Shown here in pieces: positions 45,601 through 57,578 of a stretch of 64,000 bases of DNA. The position numbers and the translations under genes are program-made. Under the pieces are notes generated by a model. The model saw only the letters and a list, made by a program, of their open reading frames with translations. It had not been told where the DNA came from and did not search any database. Location: the NCBI GenBank assembly GCA_031213475.1, contig JARUPZ010000010.1, positions 11,579,917-11,643,916 on the forward strand, read 5' to 3'. Position 1 is the stretch's first letter. Each line of letters starts with the position of its first letter. Source of the stretch: Nereocystis luetkeana. Taxonomy: Eukaryota > Sar > Phaeophyceae > Laminariales > Laminariaceae.

Positions 45601-48600
45601 GGGTAAGGGTAAAGGGCGCGGCAAGGCGGCGGTCGGTCGCAAGAGGCGGAGAGCTGACGAGGAGGGGGAGGAGGACGAGGGGGAAGGGGAGGGAAAAGGT
45701 GGGGGGGGAGTCGAGAAGGTTGCGACGGCTGGTCCCGGGAGGGGAAAGCGAGGGGTAGGTGTCACCCTCGGTAAGGGCAAGGGTAAGGGTAAGGGATCGA
45801 GAAAAGGAAAAAAGGAGGAAGATGACGCCTCTTTGCCGACAGCGATGGAGGAGGAGGAAGAGGAGGAGGCGATGGATGATGACCCTGCCGAGGACAGCGA
45901 GGCTGTACCCTCGTCGCCACGAGCGAGCGGCCGACGGAGAAAGGCGGCCGAGGACAAAAAGAAAGGACAGGCGGAGCCGGGGAGGGGGCGCGCCGCTACG
46001 CCGTCGGCGGAAGACGAAGGTTTGCCGCAGACTCCCCCGAGAGCGAGCGGGAGGGCCAAGGGTAGCTCATCTCCCCGGTCGCTGGGAAGGGATTTGCCGG
46101 CTGCCTCATCCACCGCGATGGGTACGGTGGGTCGTACCGCGAGCGCGGGGGGTACAAGCGGTGGCAGCGACGGTGGCAGCAGCAGCAAAGGCGACGTCAA
46201 GGTGAGGGAGCGCCGTGCTGCGAAGAAGAAGCAGGCGCGTACCGCGTGGTATGTGTGTGTGTGCTTGTTTTTTGGCAGATTGAAAGCTGAGGGAGGGCTG
46301 TACAAGGCAGACCTTGGGCCTCTCGCCAATTGGTTGAAATGCCCTTGGCTTTACGTAGACCTGACCCCGTACTACCCCAACCCCGACTACCTGGAATTTT
46401 ATGGAAATGACGATGTAATGAGGCGGTAATGTGGACTATCAGCCATTTTTGTCGAGGATGGACCAAGTCGTAAACACTGCCGACGTACCTACTGTCCATA
46501 GCGGCAGGTTAGGATCTAGATGATCTGAAGATGATAGAATCTACCTTTAGATAATCTGAAGATTATGTATAGATTATCTGAGGATGATCTGTGGATGATC
46601 TGTCCGACGTGCGAAACGCTACGAACTGGCCACAGCCAAGCCACTGCCAGACTGGTGGATTGGCTGAAGCTGGTCCACGTCGTGAACACTGTCGTACCTG
46701 GTACGATCACTCTACCCTATTCACTTCCGTGGGTGGAGATATGAAGGAAAGAAATATACGAAGAAAAAAGAAAAAAAAAACAGCTGTGAGACCTATGACG
46801 ACAATGGAAACGCAAGTCTGAAAGTTTTCTTTCAAAAGTGTTTGCTATCAAAGAATCAGCCGGAAATATTTTCGCACCGCCGCTATGGGAAAAAAGGGAT
46901 TTTTTTGTTTTGTTTATTTTCTCTTTTTCTTTTTATAAAAGGCTGCAGCCGCCGCTAGTTGTTTTTTCTCGTTGCAAAGTGTCAACACGCTGATAAAAAT
47001 CAGCTCGTGCGACGATGGACCTTCGATCTCTACATGGACTCAGCCCACGGTCAACCCGCTTGGTGTCGGGCAAGGCCAGCGAGCATAGATGACGGCCTCG
47101 AAGGTGTCAGGTGGATCCATGGTCTACGGGGCGAGAGCTTGCCGGCGGCGTCCTAAGCTCGTCCTACACTCTTCTCCAAAGCCTGAAAAAAATATAGATA
47201 TGCCAATCTAGACGAATCGTTTTTTTTTGCCATCTGCTTCGTGCACACCAGCGGCCAATTGCTATTCGTCATACGCCGATCCAGCGCCCGCCACATATCA
47301 CTGGCCATTCTGTGAACAGGGTGACCCTAGGGTGGGTCGGGGCCCCTATGACGAGCGCACTCTGTCGAGAATTCATGAAGCAATCGTTGTTTTTGTCGAT
47401 CGATATCTGTCGCCTACTCGTGATCTCGCCGCTTCGAACCAAACAATTGCCTGAGTTTTTATGAAGCCGATCTTGGCCCAACATCGGCCCCGGAATTGTT
47501 TTCTCCGGGGTTACCCGAAAGTTTGGAAGTTTCGGTTTGAAGAAACGGGCTCAGAGCAAGCTGTACCTGAACATTTCTGCCGAGCGTCTTTAGAATTCAA
47601 ACGTTTTATGGAAAATTTCCGTTACCATAGGCATAGATAGGTCCGAGATAGATCGTAATATTTCGTCGAAACTCATCTTTGCAAGCTGTGTGGTACTATT
47701 AATAGAGATACTACGAATAGTGATGCTTCGAACGCGCGTACTACAATACGCACGGGTTTTGTTCAAGCTCTTGAAGTATAGATATATATATATGCCTCGC
47801 ATTAAGGTTCATTCTTATCGGAGAGAGTTTTTTCCTTAATATACAAAGTTTGGAAATAATTGGAGATGTGTGTCAATATACGGAGGTGTTCTGTCACTAT
47901 TCGTGAAATTCTCCAGAACCAAAAATATCAAGTTCGTTAACATTCCAACATTTGGAAAAAAAAACAGGAAAATATGGAAGATTGAAAAATTGCTCGAAAC
48001 AAATGTCGAAAAATTGGAGAAAAAGCTCCCCAATAAGAATGACCCTAAAATGTCGAAAAATTGGAGAAAAAGCTCCCCGATAAGAATGACCCTAAGTGGG
48101 GTTTCTGGCTGAAACAATACACAACAGTATATATCAGCTGTGAGACCGATTTTTCCTCGAAACTCGACTTTACAAGCTTGGTGTGACATGTCGGGATATG
48201 TAGCTCCTCATAGCCGCCCCGTGTCCTGCCACTCGGCACAAATTCTTGTTTTTTTGGAGATACCGCCTGCTTGGCTACACCGACGACTAAGAGGTGTCTT
48301 GGACGCGCCCCAAATGATCGGTCTCTCGGCCGATAAATGTTACAGGGCTTTTTTTTGTTCGTTTTGCAACTTGGAAGCTTGGGGTGCTCGGCTGCTCTAA
48401 CACTCAGAGATGGTACGGTATCAGACGCTTTGAAGAGACCGCGGTTTGACCGCTTGGCTGACCGCCCCCCTCTGTACGCCGAAACTGGCATATTAAGACC
48501 AAAGAGAGGCCTTGACGCGCCCTTAATGACAGGTCTCCTACGAGTATATACCTGGTACCTGGTATGGCGTATTTGCTGACTAACACTGTACCTGGTCTAT

Positions 48601-51600
48601 ATATATTTTTGTTTGTTTGTTTCATTGAACAGGTTTGCTTCACCAACGTGAAGGTCACCGCTAAGGAACGAACGTGCATAAAGAAGCTGGGAGTGTCGGA
48701 GGTACGATTCGCACTGCTTGCAGCACCGGTCACCTGCTTGACCTACGGCGTGGGTGGGTGGGAGTGTACTCATTATCATGAATGGCCGTAGTCGTATGGC
48801 CATAGACCCTCGCATCCCTACAATGCCGGGATGGAGCACGTCGAGTTCACCGACCAGGCGGCGGGGGTATCCTGACTGCTGCTGTCGTTGTCTTTTTTGT
48901 CGAGCACTGGAAAACTGAACGATTGTTGTGGCGTTGTGACTGGTGCCAGGAGATAGTTATCCCCGCACCCCATTTTCGCCTCGGGTCGTGCCGGCCTTTG
49001 TCCAGCTTCGAAAAAAAAAGTATCAACGTAGTTGATTTTAAATGCTAACGTCAACCCTTCTGCAGCAGACTGCACTCCCATTGGTTTGGGGGCAAACTAC
49101 TTGGAATTTGAGTGCTGTGTCCCCAAAACGAGACAGCAGTTTGCCCTACAAGAAATCAATGCTAACGTTAACCCTAACCCGACCGCCTGGGAAATTTATC
49201 GGAATACGTAACGATGAATTTGTGTGGGCCCTTAACCATTTGTCATTGTGTTGAACCTGGGCCAAGTCATAAACGCTATACACAAGGTTTCCCTCCGGAG
49301 GCGTTCAGACATGGGTTGTCGCGAACTAAAAATCCGATGCCGTCTTGTGCATCTTGACCCCTTTAGAGCCGCAGTCCCGTTTTGGGGTTAAAGTACTTGA
49401 AATTTGACTGGGTTGTCCCCAAAACGGGACTGCGGCTCTAAAGGGGCAGAAAGGCCCATCAGCCGTTACATGCTGGTGTCTAAACAGCCCGAAAAACGAA
49501 AGGCACGACGACGAGCGAAAGGAAAATCGGTACATGTATGTACGGCGGTGACTGTGACTTAGGGGGGATTGCTGACGTCGTTTTTTTGGAGTACTGGGTC
49601 ACCCGACCCAAGTCCCCCGCCCCCCCCGTCCACAGCTGGTTGTCGAGTTAGATCACTTGTGCGAGGTAAAGAACCTTTACTCCGCACAATTGAGAAAGAT
49701 CTTATCACGTAGTGTTCAAGGTAAGGCACGCAAGAGGCAGTTACATAGTACTCCCATTGCTGTCTCTGGAAATGCCTACACCGGAAATTAAATCAACTCA
49801 TTGAAGCTGTCGTCCATATGCAAGTCCGCCTCAAAAGCGGTTCTTAGTAGGATGCAGCTCACCCTTCATGCGACTCGCCGGACACCTCACGGCGCTTCGC
49901 GCTTGATGCAAGCAATGTCTGCCTGGTCCGCGAAAACCCGACATGCTCCGTCCCGGCATTGTACGGATGCGAGGGTCTATGGTCATACGACTTCGGCCAT
50001 GCATGAGATCGAGTACATCTCTCCTATCGAGTACACCCCCCCCCCCCCCCCCCCCAATATATAGCTTTTATGTGCGGCTTGTTTTTTTTTAAAACCAGTT
50101 TTCCACGTTAAAATTGTTTATCAGTGAGTGCTATTAATAGCTGAAGTGAACCCCTATGGGTTGTGGCCCAGTGACCACATATTGTTTTATCGACTCTGCT
50201 CTGTACTCCCGTGCACGTGTTCTTCGAGACGCTTGCCGGAAAAACGGGGGGGGAGGGCGGGGTAGAAGGTTGCGAGTAGCGGTGGAAGGAGCCCTCCTTC
50301 CAGTGCAGTCGGTACCTTTTACGCATCGGCCAGATCAGATAGATCATACGACCATTTCATAATGTATACCTGGTACCTGGTATTTTTTTAGGGGAAATAC
50401 ATCCCTGAAATATATTTATGAAAAAATCTATACCATCTGCTGTGAGATCAAGGATTTCGTCGAAAGTCATCTTTGCGAGCTGCGTGTATTTCTCCGCTCT
50501 CGGGCGTACATTTTTTTGTGTGATATCCCAGTACATGTATTGCTGTTGTCTATTGTTGTCGCTGTTGTTGTTGCCGTTGTTGTTGCTCTCACATTAACTC
50601 AGCGCCACAATGCAGTTTTGTGGTCACAGGACAGGCTTAAGAAACTCTGGAGTAGAACATTACGTTAGGAGGGAAGAATATTGATGCGCCCAAGCCTTGG
50701 CCACAGCAGTGTCCGTAGGCCGTTCCCCTGACGAATCTCTTTGCGTTTGTGCTGACCGTGCGCGTCCGAAGAGATACGATCGAAAGCAGAGCAAACGCCC
50801 CCAAATATACGTAGTCTATGCACAGGGTCATAATGTGGAGGGCGCTCTAGAACCTACACACTCCGTAGGAGAAGCGATCGAAGTATCACACCATCCTTGG
50901 TAAAATATGTTTTTTCAAGGTTTTTTCGATCTCCCAGCTCAGTTTCGTTTTTTCAAATGAATAATGTGTTTGAATCGCAGTATACTGCACCTGGTATATT
51001 TTTTACAAACATACATAATATGCACACCCGGAAGCCAAACGCCTCTTCTTGTGAGAAACCCCAGCATTTTCGCACGACAAAATCGCTGTCGCCGTTTTGT
51101 ACCCCCAAAGGTGGAGAGCGTGCTGGAGGCAACGCATTTGGTAGCGGGCGGAAGCGGGGTGCCGCTGAAGCGTACACCCAAGCTCCTCGCGGGGCTGGGC
51201 CGCTGCAGGTTCGTGCTGGACGTGGAGTGGCTGTATCAGAGCGCGAAAGAGGGGAAGCTGCTGGACGGATGGGAGTACGTGCTTTGCGATGTGGAGGTAT
51301 GAACGCCGTGTTTGTGTTGTGTGTGTGTTTGTGTTTTCACGGTTTGTGCGCCTTTTATGTGTGTGTTAGGTGGTGGTGGTGGTGTTGATGGTGTTGTTTT
51401 TTTATTTGGTCCCTATTGTTGTTTTTGGTATTGCTATTGTTGAGGTGGTGGTGGTCTTGGTGATGGTGTTGCTCTTGATCTGGTCCGTATTGTTGTTCTT
51501 GGCATTGCTATTGTTGCTGTGGTGGTGATGATGTTGTGCTTGTACTTGCTGTTTTGCGTCTTGAGGGTGTGTATATATTCTGCCGTTTGTTCTACGATTT

Positions 51601-54600
51601 TACCGCTCTTATTGCGCTTTGCATAGTGTGCGTTTTGTATCTTCACGTGTCTGTATGCTGTTTGTTGCTGACATTACACTTCGTTGGTGACGGCATTTTT
51701 TCGCTCTCCACAGGTCCTCTGTAAGCGCCCCCGTTGGCCCTTGTTTTTTTTTTTCTTGTTTGGGTTCTTTTTGTGTCCCCTTATCCCCTTGTCGAAACGC
51801 GGACTCAGGCGGAAAAGCGTTGGGATTTCAACATGCGCATGTCGCTTGGCTGGAGACCCGACGCCGGGCTTCTCGCGGGGCTGTCAGTTCACGTTGATCC
51901 AGCCGTGGTGAGTTACCCTCGCCCGTACCGTGATCATTTTCCTTTCACCCCTACCCTCGCCCTTGCTCTTACCCGAACCCTTCAGTTTACCCTACACGTT
52001 TAGTCTCGCCCTTGCTCGTGCTTCGTTCCTTACCCTATCATTATCGTTACCCGTAATGTTGCCCTTGCCTTTGTCCTATCCCGGACCCTTACCCTCACCC
52101 GTACATACACCCGCACCATTGCCCGTACCATTACTCGAACCTTTACACGTATCCCTACCCTAGCCATTGTCCATACCCGTACCCTCCCCCTACCCGTATA
52201 TTTGATCTCAGCCCTAACCTTACTCGTACCCCGTACCCGTACCCTTACCTTTACCCTTACCCGTACATATATCCACACCCTTGCCCGTATCGTTACCCTG
52301 GCCTTTTCCCGTACCCTCACCCTAGCCAATTGTCCCTACCCTTATCTGTGCCGTTTCCCGCACCCGTACCGCTCACCTTGGCCTTAGCCTTACCCGTACC
52401 GCTCACCTTGGCCTTAGCCTTACCCGTACCCTTACCCGTACCCTTCCTTACCCGTACCCTTACCCGTACCGGTGAACAACCCCCTGGGGGCTAGACATAT
52501 AACGACTACCGGTAATGTTGTATCACAAAAATGACATCACCAGTATATCGGGCAGTTCCTCCCATTGGCTTTTTATGCCGTTAGTCAGAGCGTCTCTATC
52601 CAATGCAAGAAATTCCGCCTGAGAAACGATTTTTAGTAGGATGCAGCTCACGCTTCATGCGACTCGCCGAAAACCTCGCGTTTCGCTTTGCGCTTGGTGC
52701 AAGAAAGCAATGTCTGCCTGGCCCGTGAAACCCCGGCGTGCTCCGTCCCGGCACTGTAGGGATACTGGGGTCTACGGTCATACGACTACGGCCATACATG
52801 ACATGAGTACGCCCCCTCCATCATCACCCCCCTTACCCCCGTGACATGACACGATGCTGTGATAGGCGTGGCATGTTCCGCGCCCGCATTGTAAGCGGTA
52901 GCAAAAGGAGGGGTAGTGGCATTCGTAGTAATACGGAGGGCCATAGTAAATAGGACCAAATAGTGTTGGTAAAAAAAGCGAAACATATAGGTTTTTGCAT
53001 GTACCGTAGGTCCTATTTAATATGGTCCCGCGTAATGGTACTGTAGTATTACGGGGGACAATAGTAAATAGTAAAAAGGACCTAATATTGTTAGTAAAAA
53101 TAGTTTAACATATAGTTTTTTGTGTGTACAGTAGGTCCTATTTAATATGGTCCTCCGTGATAGTAGTGAACGTCCCGGGTGATCCGAATTCCTGCCCGTT
53201 TGCGGCGAACAAGTTTTTCCCTGAGCGCGACAGCACCAAGAAACTGAAGGAAGCTCGTCTATTAATAGATGACGCAGACACATGCAGACGGGCTTCGTCT
53301 GCTTGTTGGTGCTGTCGCGCTCCGGGCGAAAATTGTTTGTGGTGAAGGGGCAGGAGTTCGGATCACCCTGCGCGTTCACTGCTACGACTGACACTGCTAC
53401 TCCCCCTACTGCTCGTGCTCCTCGTCAAGGGGACTGTGGACCCTCTGGAAAGTAATGCCATTTTACGTTTCGGGCTGACACTCGTATGAACCGACTTATT
53501 TCGCGATGACACTAATATATGTAGAACTACATACTTAAATCACAACCCCTGAGCGTGCTCGGTTGGTGCATCCCTGGCCTCTCAGAGCTCCCACTTCCAA
53601 ACCGCCTCCTTTCATTACTTGCCGGACCTGTCCAGCAGTCCTTTGTTTTCTCGGTCCTTTCTTCCTTTTTTCTTCTTTCGTTTTGTGTGCGTGCGTGTTC
53701 TCCGAGCACGGCATCGCGGGAGGACCCGGCACCGTCGCGGGTGTCACCGGGTGCTGACGGGTAGAGGGGGGGTTGCAAGGAGCGCGGTCGCCGCTTTCGT
53801 GCCTAGGCGTCGCGTGTGCCTCGAGACACGAGAGATGCATGAACGGGCTTTGTCTGGCTTCGATTTATGATTGTTGATAGAGTATGTACGAGTTTATAAA
53901 GGTCGTTCGGGAGGGCAAGAGAATATACAAGCGGTGCTTATTTTTGCGACCACGCTGAAGTTGAAAGAGGGAGGTGTGCAGTTTGAACACCAACGTTATC
54001 GAGCTGGCGAACGACGGCCACGGTGAGCACCGGGCTTCACACGGGGCGGGCGACGGGGCTGATTGTGGCAGAGAGTGATAAAAGCTTTGCCCGGACCGAA
54101 TCGGTAGCGAAGTGGTCGCGAGAGGGGCGGGCGGCGTACGAGGCTGTGAGAGAGAAGCTATTATGTGCGATTTTTTCTTTTCTTCTTTACGACCGGGTGT
54201 AAGGTGTTCAATCAGGCAGAAAAATATTACACGAGAGGGGACGGGGATTTTTTTTCCTTTCCGAATTTTCGGTTTCATTTTGATTGTTTTTGCTGCTGTG
54301 CCGTGCTGTGCTTTCGCTTTCTTCGTACATACAGTACAGACATACCAGGTAGAGCATATCGAAAGAAGAAAATAAGTACAGACAGCAGTAGTACCCTACC
54401 TGGGGTGTATGTACGTATGTACGACATCCGCGACGCGAAGCGTATATGTGGCATCCAAGCTGACGTCGGAGCTGTTTTTTCCTGAAGCATGGCGGCGGGA
54501 CTCTTGGCATTATCAAGTCGCCGGTTTGCAGTTACGATCCTTGAAAACACTAAACTCAATCGTGGACCTCTGTTCGCTTCGCATAATTTGATGTACTTTT

Positions 54601-56008
54601 GTCCTTCCTGAGCGAGCGTAGCGGGCGGCGCAGGCCGCCCGCGGAGCGAAGCGCCTTGTATATACATATATATTATATGTATACCTGGTACCTGGTATAT
54701 TATACCAGGTATGTATGATGTACTTCGAAGTATGTATATATATACATATATTTTATGTGTATATATTGACGAGGCACATTTCGCGCTGAGCCCGTAATGA
54801 CGCAAAAGGGCCCACCCGGGACGATGCTGTGATGGCGCTGTGATGACGCGCGACAGGCCGGCACGAAGGGAATGGGGTGCCCTCCTCTCGACGAGATGAA
54901 GATGGTCGTCGTTTCCGCCGGCGGCCGCTGGTTGCCGCAAATTCCGAAGGTTCGTGTGCCGGAGATTTTTCCACCCCAGTCGGGTCGAATGTTCGCAGAT
55001 TATTTACGTACGTACGCAGTAGAGGGCTGTGTGTGCCTTGGCCCAGGTTGGAACCCAAATGGTTGATTTTCTGTTCGGCCTTCAAAGCGTAGACCGTTAC
55101 GTACGTGTAGCTCCGACCGCCTGGAAGTTTCTGGGAAAATGGTTTGTCCCTGATAGTGAGGAATTACGCGTACTTCTGTAGGTAGGGGTAACACCTATTG
55201 ATATGACATATGTAGTAACAGGTAACATTTCTGAGCCTCCTCACGTGAGGAGGTCCATGTTATAAACAAGTCATTAGTACTATACCTGGTAATGATTTTC
55301 ACAGAGGGTGATAGGGCGGAAGTTCGTGGGTAGAGCTCGCTGCAACTTAGAAAAAAACGCCTGCAAATTGAACGTCGTTGCCTTTTACTCCGTTGGTTCT
55401 CGGACTCTCCTCCCTCACCCCTTCCATGCCCCCCGTCTGACCTTCTTGTAAAGAAAATTCAGATATGTAGAGAAGTCGCCCCTCCCCTCCCCTCCTCCCC
55501 CTCCTCTTCCCACCATCTCTCACTGCCACCCCCTTCCTTTTCCATCCACCCTCGTTTCCAGACGCCCCCTGTTCCGTCTCGAAATGGATGCGTGGTGTCT
55601 CGAAAGGGATGCATGGTTGATATTCAAATGACGAAGGCAAGCAGCAAATGAGTACCCCCCCTCCCCCTCCAACTCTTTTCCCACTCCCACTCCCTCCCTC
55701 CCTCCCCCCCACCCATTACGCGTCCTCCCCCTATTCAGCGGGGCGGCCCCGACGCATCGTCTCTCCTCACGATATCCCACCCGGATGCCCTCAAGGCCAC
55801 AGGAGCGAAGGGAACCAAATCACGCGCAGCAGCCGCGGCGGGCCGTAAAGGCAAGGCCTATCTCCCGGAGATGCTTTTCTTGTGCATCTTGAGGCAGCGC
55901 ATGTCGTGGCCCGCCAGTTTGGCTGTTGACGGTGGGGGCGGAGTTGGGAGAGGGGGGGGCGGCAGCGAAGACAAGAAGAAGCCGGCGAAGCGTCGGAGGG
56001 GGGCTTGA
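36640..56008 (+). CDS. MDC1-like DNA-damage mediator: FHA + acidic centre + tandem BRCT, 10 exons
   Basis: Exons: 36640-36772, 38136-38263, 39365-39496, 40037-40063, 41318-46201, 48633-48701, 51111-51296, 51809-51907, 54857-54949, 55739-56008; 2006 residues, phases consistent. MDC1 binds phosphorylated H2A.X at DNA breaks and recruits checkpoint and repair factors in the nucleus. FHA (~22-140): GR (Arg51), SVSGRHA (Ser65, His68) and DLRSTNGTY (Asn93), the phosphothreonine-binding set. Centre (141-1768): acidic, Ala/Glu/Gly-rich; DTQLP (T166), PTQAM (T463), SDTD (S892), ETQAFP (T1071, a TQxF motif), then basic SPRVSGRRR/SPRASGRRR repeats and RGRGRGRG. BRCT1 (1769-1853): VCFTNV and RTPK (R1812, K1815), aligning with the human Thr/Arg/Lys pocket (T1898, R1933, K1936). 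BRCT2 (1854-2006): EKRWDFNMRMSL, SAGGRWLPQIP and CILRQRMSW, then the basic tail KKKPAKRRRGA. Uncertain: exon 4 may extend to 40135; exon 9 may start at 54869 or 54896; the donor at 46202 was chosen for phase. Confidence 0.88.
40866..41110 (-). mobile_element. Diverged SINE copy in MDC1-like intron 4
   Basis: It shares the body (ACGTGCCTTCATTTTT, CTCGTCGATTTTCATCGAAT) with the other SINEs. Its minus-strand head carries box B GGTTCAAGTC in a tRNA-like context. A headless fragment of the same family lies at 62035-62165. Confidence 0.55.
41540..41830 (+). repeat. Coding tandem repeats, VEPAVE/VEATVE
   Basis: Within the giant exon, short units such as GTTGAACCTGCGGTTGAACT and GTTGAAGCTACC encode VEPAVE and VEATVE runs. 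These are in-frame expansions typical of disordered linkers. GGA-rich runs encoding Glu/Gly tracts follow at 43080-43200, 43940-44050 and 44640-44820. Confidence 0.8.
46500..46620. mobile_element. GATC-rich TIR element family, partial copy
   Basis: Repeats of AGATGATCTGAAGATGAT end in GATCTGTCCGACGTGCGAAACG. The fullest copy is 10323-10601, bounded by CACACGTCGGACAGAT and its inverse (ATGTCCGATGTGTG). Other copies: ~96-490, ~13400-13705, ~15735-15955, ~18745-18995. Several hold the internal strings GAGCTAGATCATACAGATC and TACAGATCCAACCCGGGAAA. The class is unknown; the ends suggest a small DNA transposon. Confidence 0.55.
46787..47640. mobile_element. Second copy of the 830-bp TIR element
   Basis: This is homologous over its whole length to 33136-33965, with decayed ends (ACCTATGACGACAATGG at the left, CCATAGGCATAG at the right). 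It lies in the MDC1-like gene intron 5. Confidence 0.65.
51915..52480. repeat. Degenerate telomere-like CCCTTA/CCCGTA hexamer array in MDC1-like intron 8
   Basis: More than 500 bp of CCCTTACCCGTACC-type hexamers begins only a few bases after the donor of exon 8 (51908). The units are imperfect and mixed with CCCTCGCCCTTGCTC variants. Open frames here are by-products of the repeat. Confidence 0.7.
53166..53379. repeat. Foldback inverted repeat with coding-like arms (~95 bp each)
   Basis: The left arm (53166-53260) and the inverse complement of the right arm (53286-53379) are about 75-80% identical. Read inward, both encode the same peptide core: GDPNSCPFAANKFFPERDST and GDPNSCPFTTNNFRPERDST. 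Differences fall largely at third codon positions. The loop is ~25 bp. It lies in the MDC1-like gene intron 8, directly after a MITE A. Confidence 0.7.
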
Positions 56009-57578
56009 GTTTGAGCGCGAATGGGAGGGGGCGGCCATATAGCTGTTTTTGGTGGGGTGTACTAGATTCAGGACGGGCGGGGAGGTGTACTCGATATCAC
56101 GCATGGTCGCAGTTGGAGGTCGATATCATGCATGGCCGTAGTAGTATGACCCTGGGGCAGCGGGTAGAAGGTGGGAGGGGGAGGGGCGGGTTATATATTT
56201 GGGAAGGGAAAAGGGGGCGGTAGCAGCTAGGGTAATAAGGCTGTTAGAAGGATGAGTGCCTGCCTCTGTATACGTACCTGAAGAACCCCTAACGCGACAA
56301 AGAAGCCGGCCAAGGGTCGGTGGGGGAGATTAACGTGCGAGGCACGGAAGGAGTGTACTCATTATCATGTATGACCGTAGTCGTACGACCATAGACCCTC
56401 GCATCTGTACAATGCCGGGACGAAGCACGTCGGGTTTTCACCGACCAGGCAGACATTGCTTGCACCAAGCGCGAAGCTCCGTGAGGTGTTCGGTGAGTCA
56501 CATGAAGGGTGAGCTGCATCCGACGAAGAACCGCTTGTGGGGCGGACTTGCATATGGATGGCAGCTCCAACGAGTTGATTCAATTTCCAATGTGGCCACT
56601 TGAGGGCGCGCGGGGTATACATATTGATCTTCGTGTTGTGCATTGGTACTTATGATGTGTGCTGGGTGTTGAGTGGTTGAGCAACGGGGCACCTTGTTGA
56701 TTTGTTTTCCATAGCGCTTGATGGGGCGGGGAGAAGCGCCGATATTTTTGTGGTGTGTGGTAAGCCTGCCGGTTTGATCGTTCCGCCCTCGGGTTTGCAT
56801 ATCGTGCGAGGCGGGGCGGTGACCGTGCGGCATTCTCAATATTTGCATCTGCGTTTCCTCCCAGAGGCAGCAAATAAGATTCGGCCGATATTGATTATTT
56901 TGATAGTTTTTTTTTCCTTGCGACGGTCCGGTCGGTAGTAAATGTACTTTGTATGTATGTATGTATTTGCCCCCTCCCCTCTTTGGGCATGTTTTGGCGC
57001 CACCTGATGATGGGCCTATGAAAAGTGTTGTATAGATATGCATGCATGCATGCCTTAAGTACAGTGAGGTGTTGCGCAGGCTGGGTGCGAGTATTGTTTT
57101 TGGTTCTAGTTCAGTGGGCAGGATATTTAACTCTCTCCTCGCAGGACTGGAGGCCCTCACTCTCTTGATGGCCTGCGAGTAAGAAATCAGCTAATGATAA
57201 TATTAGACATCCGAGGCTCATGTTTTGGGGGGTTCTACGAAAATTGGATGAAAAAATCGAGCTTGGCGGCGGGCACTAAATCCAATATTATGGATATACA
57301 TACCGAAGTATGCCTGGTATATCTCAAGCTATCTATGCTGCAGGTTGTTGAAGGGCGATGTCACAATAATAAGGTTTCAAGGCTTGCTCAGATTGGGTGT
57401 TTATTGTTGGTGGCGGGCCCATACTGTAGCATAGTATTATGTGCCGGACTCTTCGCGGGTCATGGCCGTCACCCACAGGTCGGGTCAGAAACTTTCACTT
57501 TTTTCAAATATCACGGGTCGGGTCGGGTCAGGAGGGATTCAGAACCTCGCGGGTCGGGGTCGGGTCGGGTCGGGTCCC

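Noticed and set aside
57146-57182. Short open segment LEALTLLMACE after a good acceptor, resembling an Elongin-C C-terminus
   Set aside because: It lies upstream of the Skp1/Elongin-C-like first exon on the same strand and has no partner exons, so the order is wrong for that gene.
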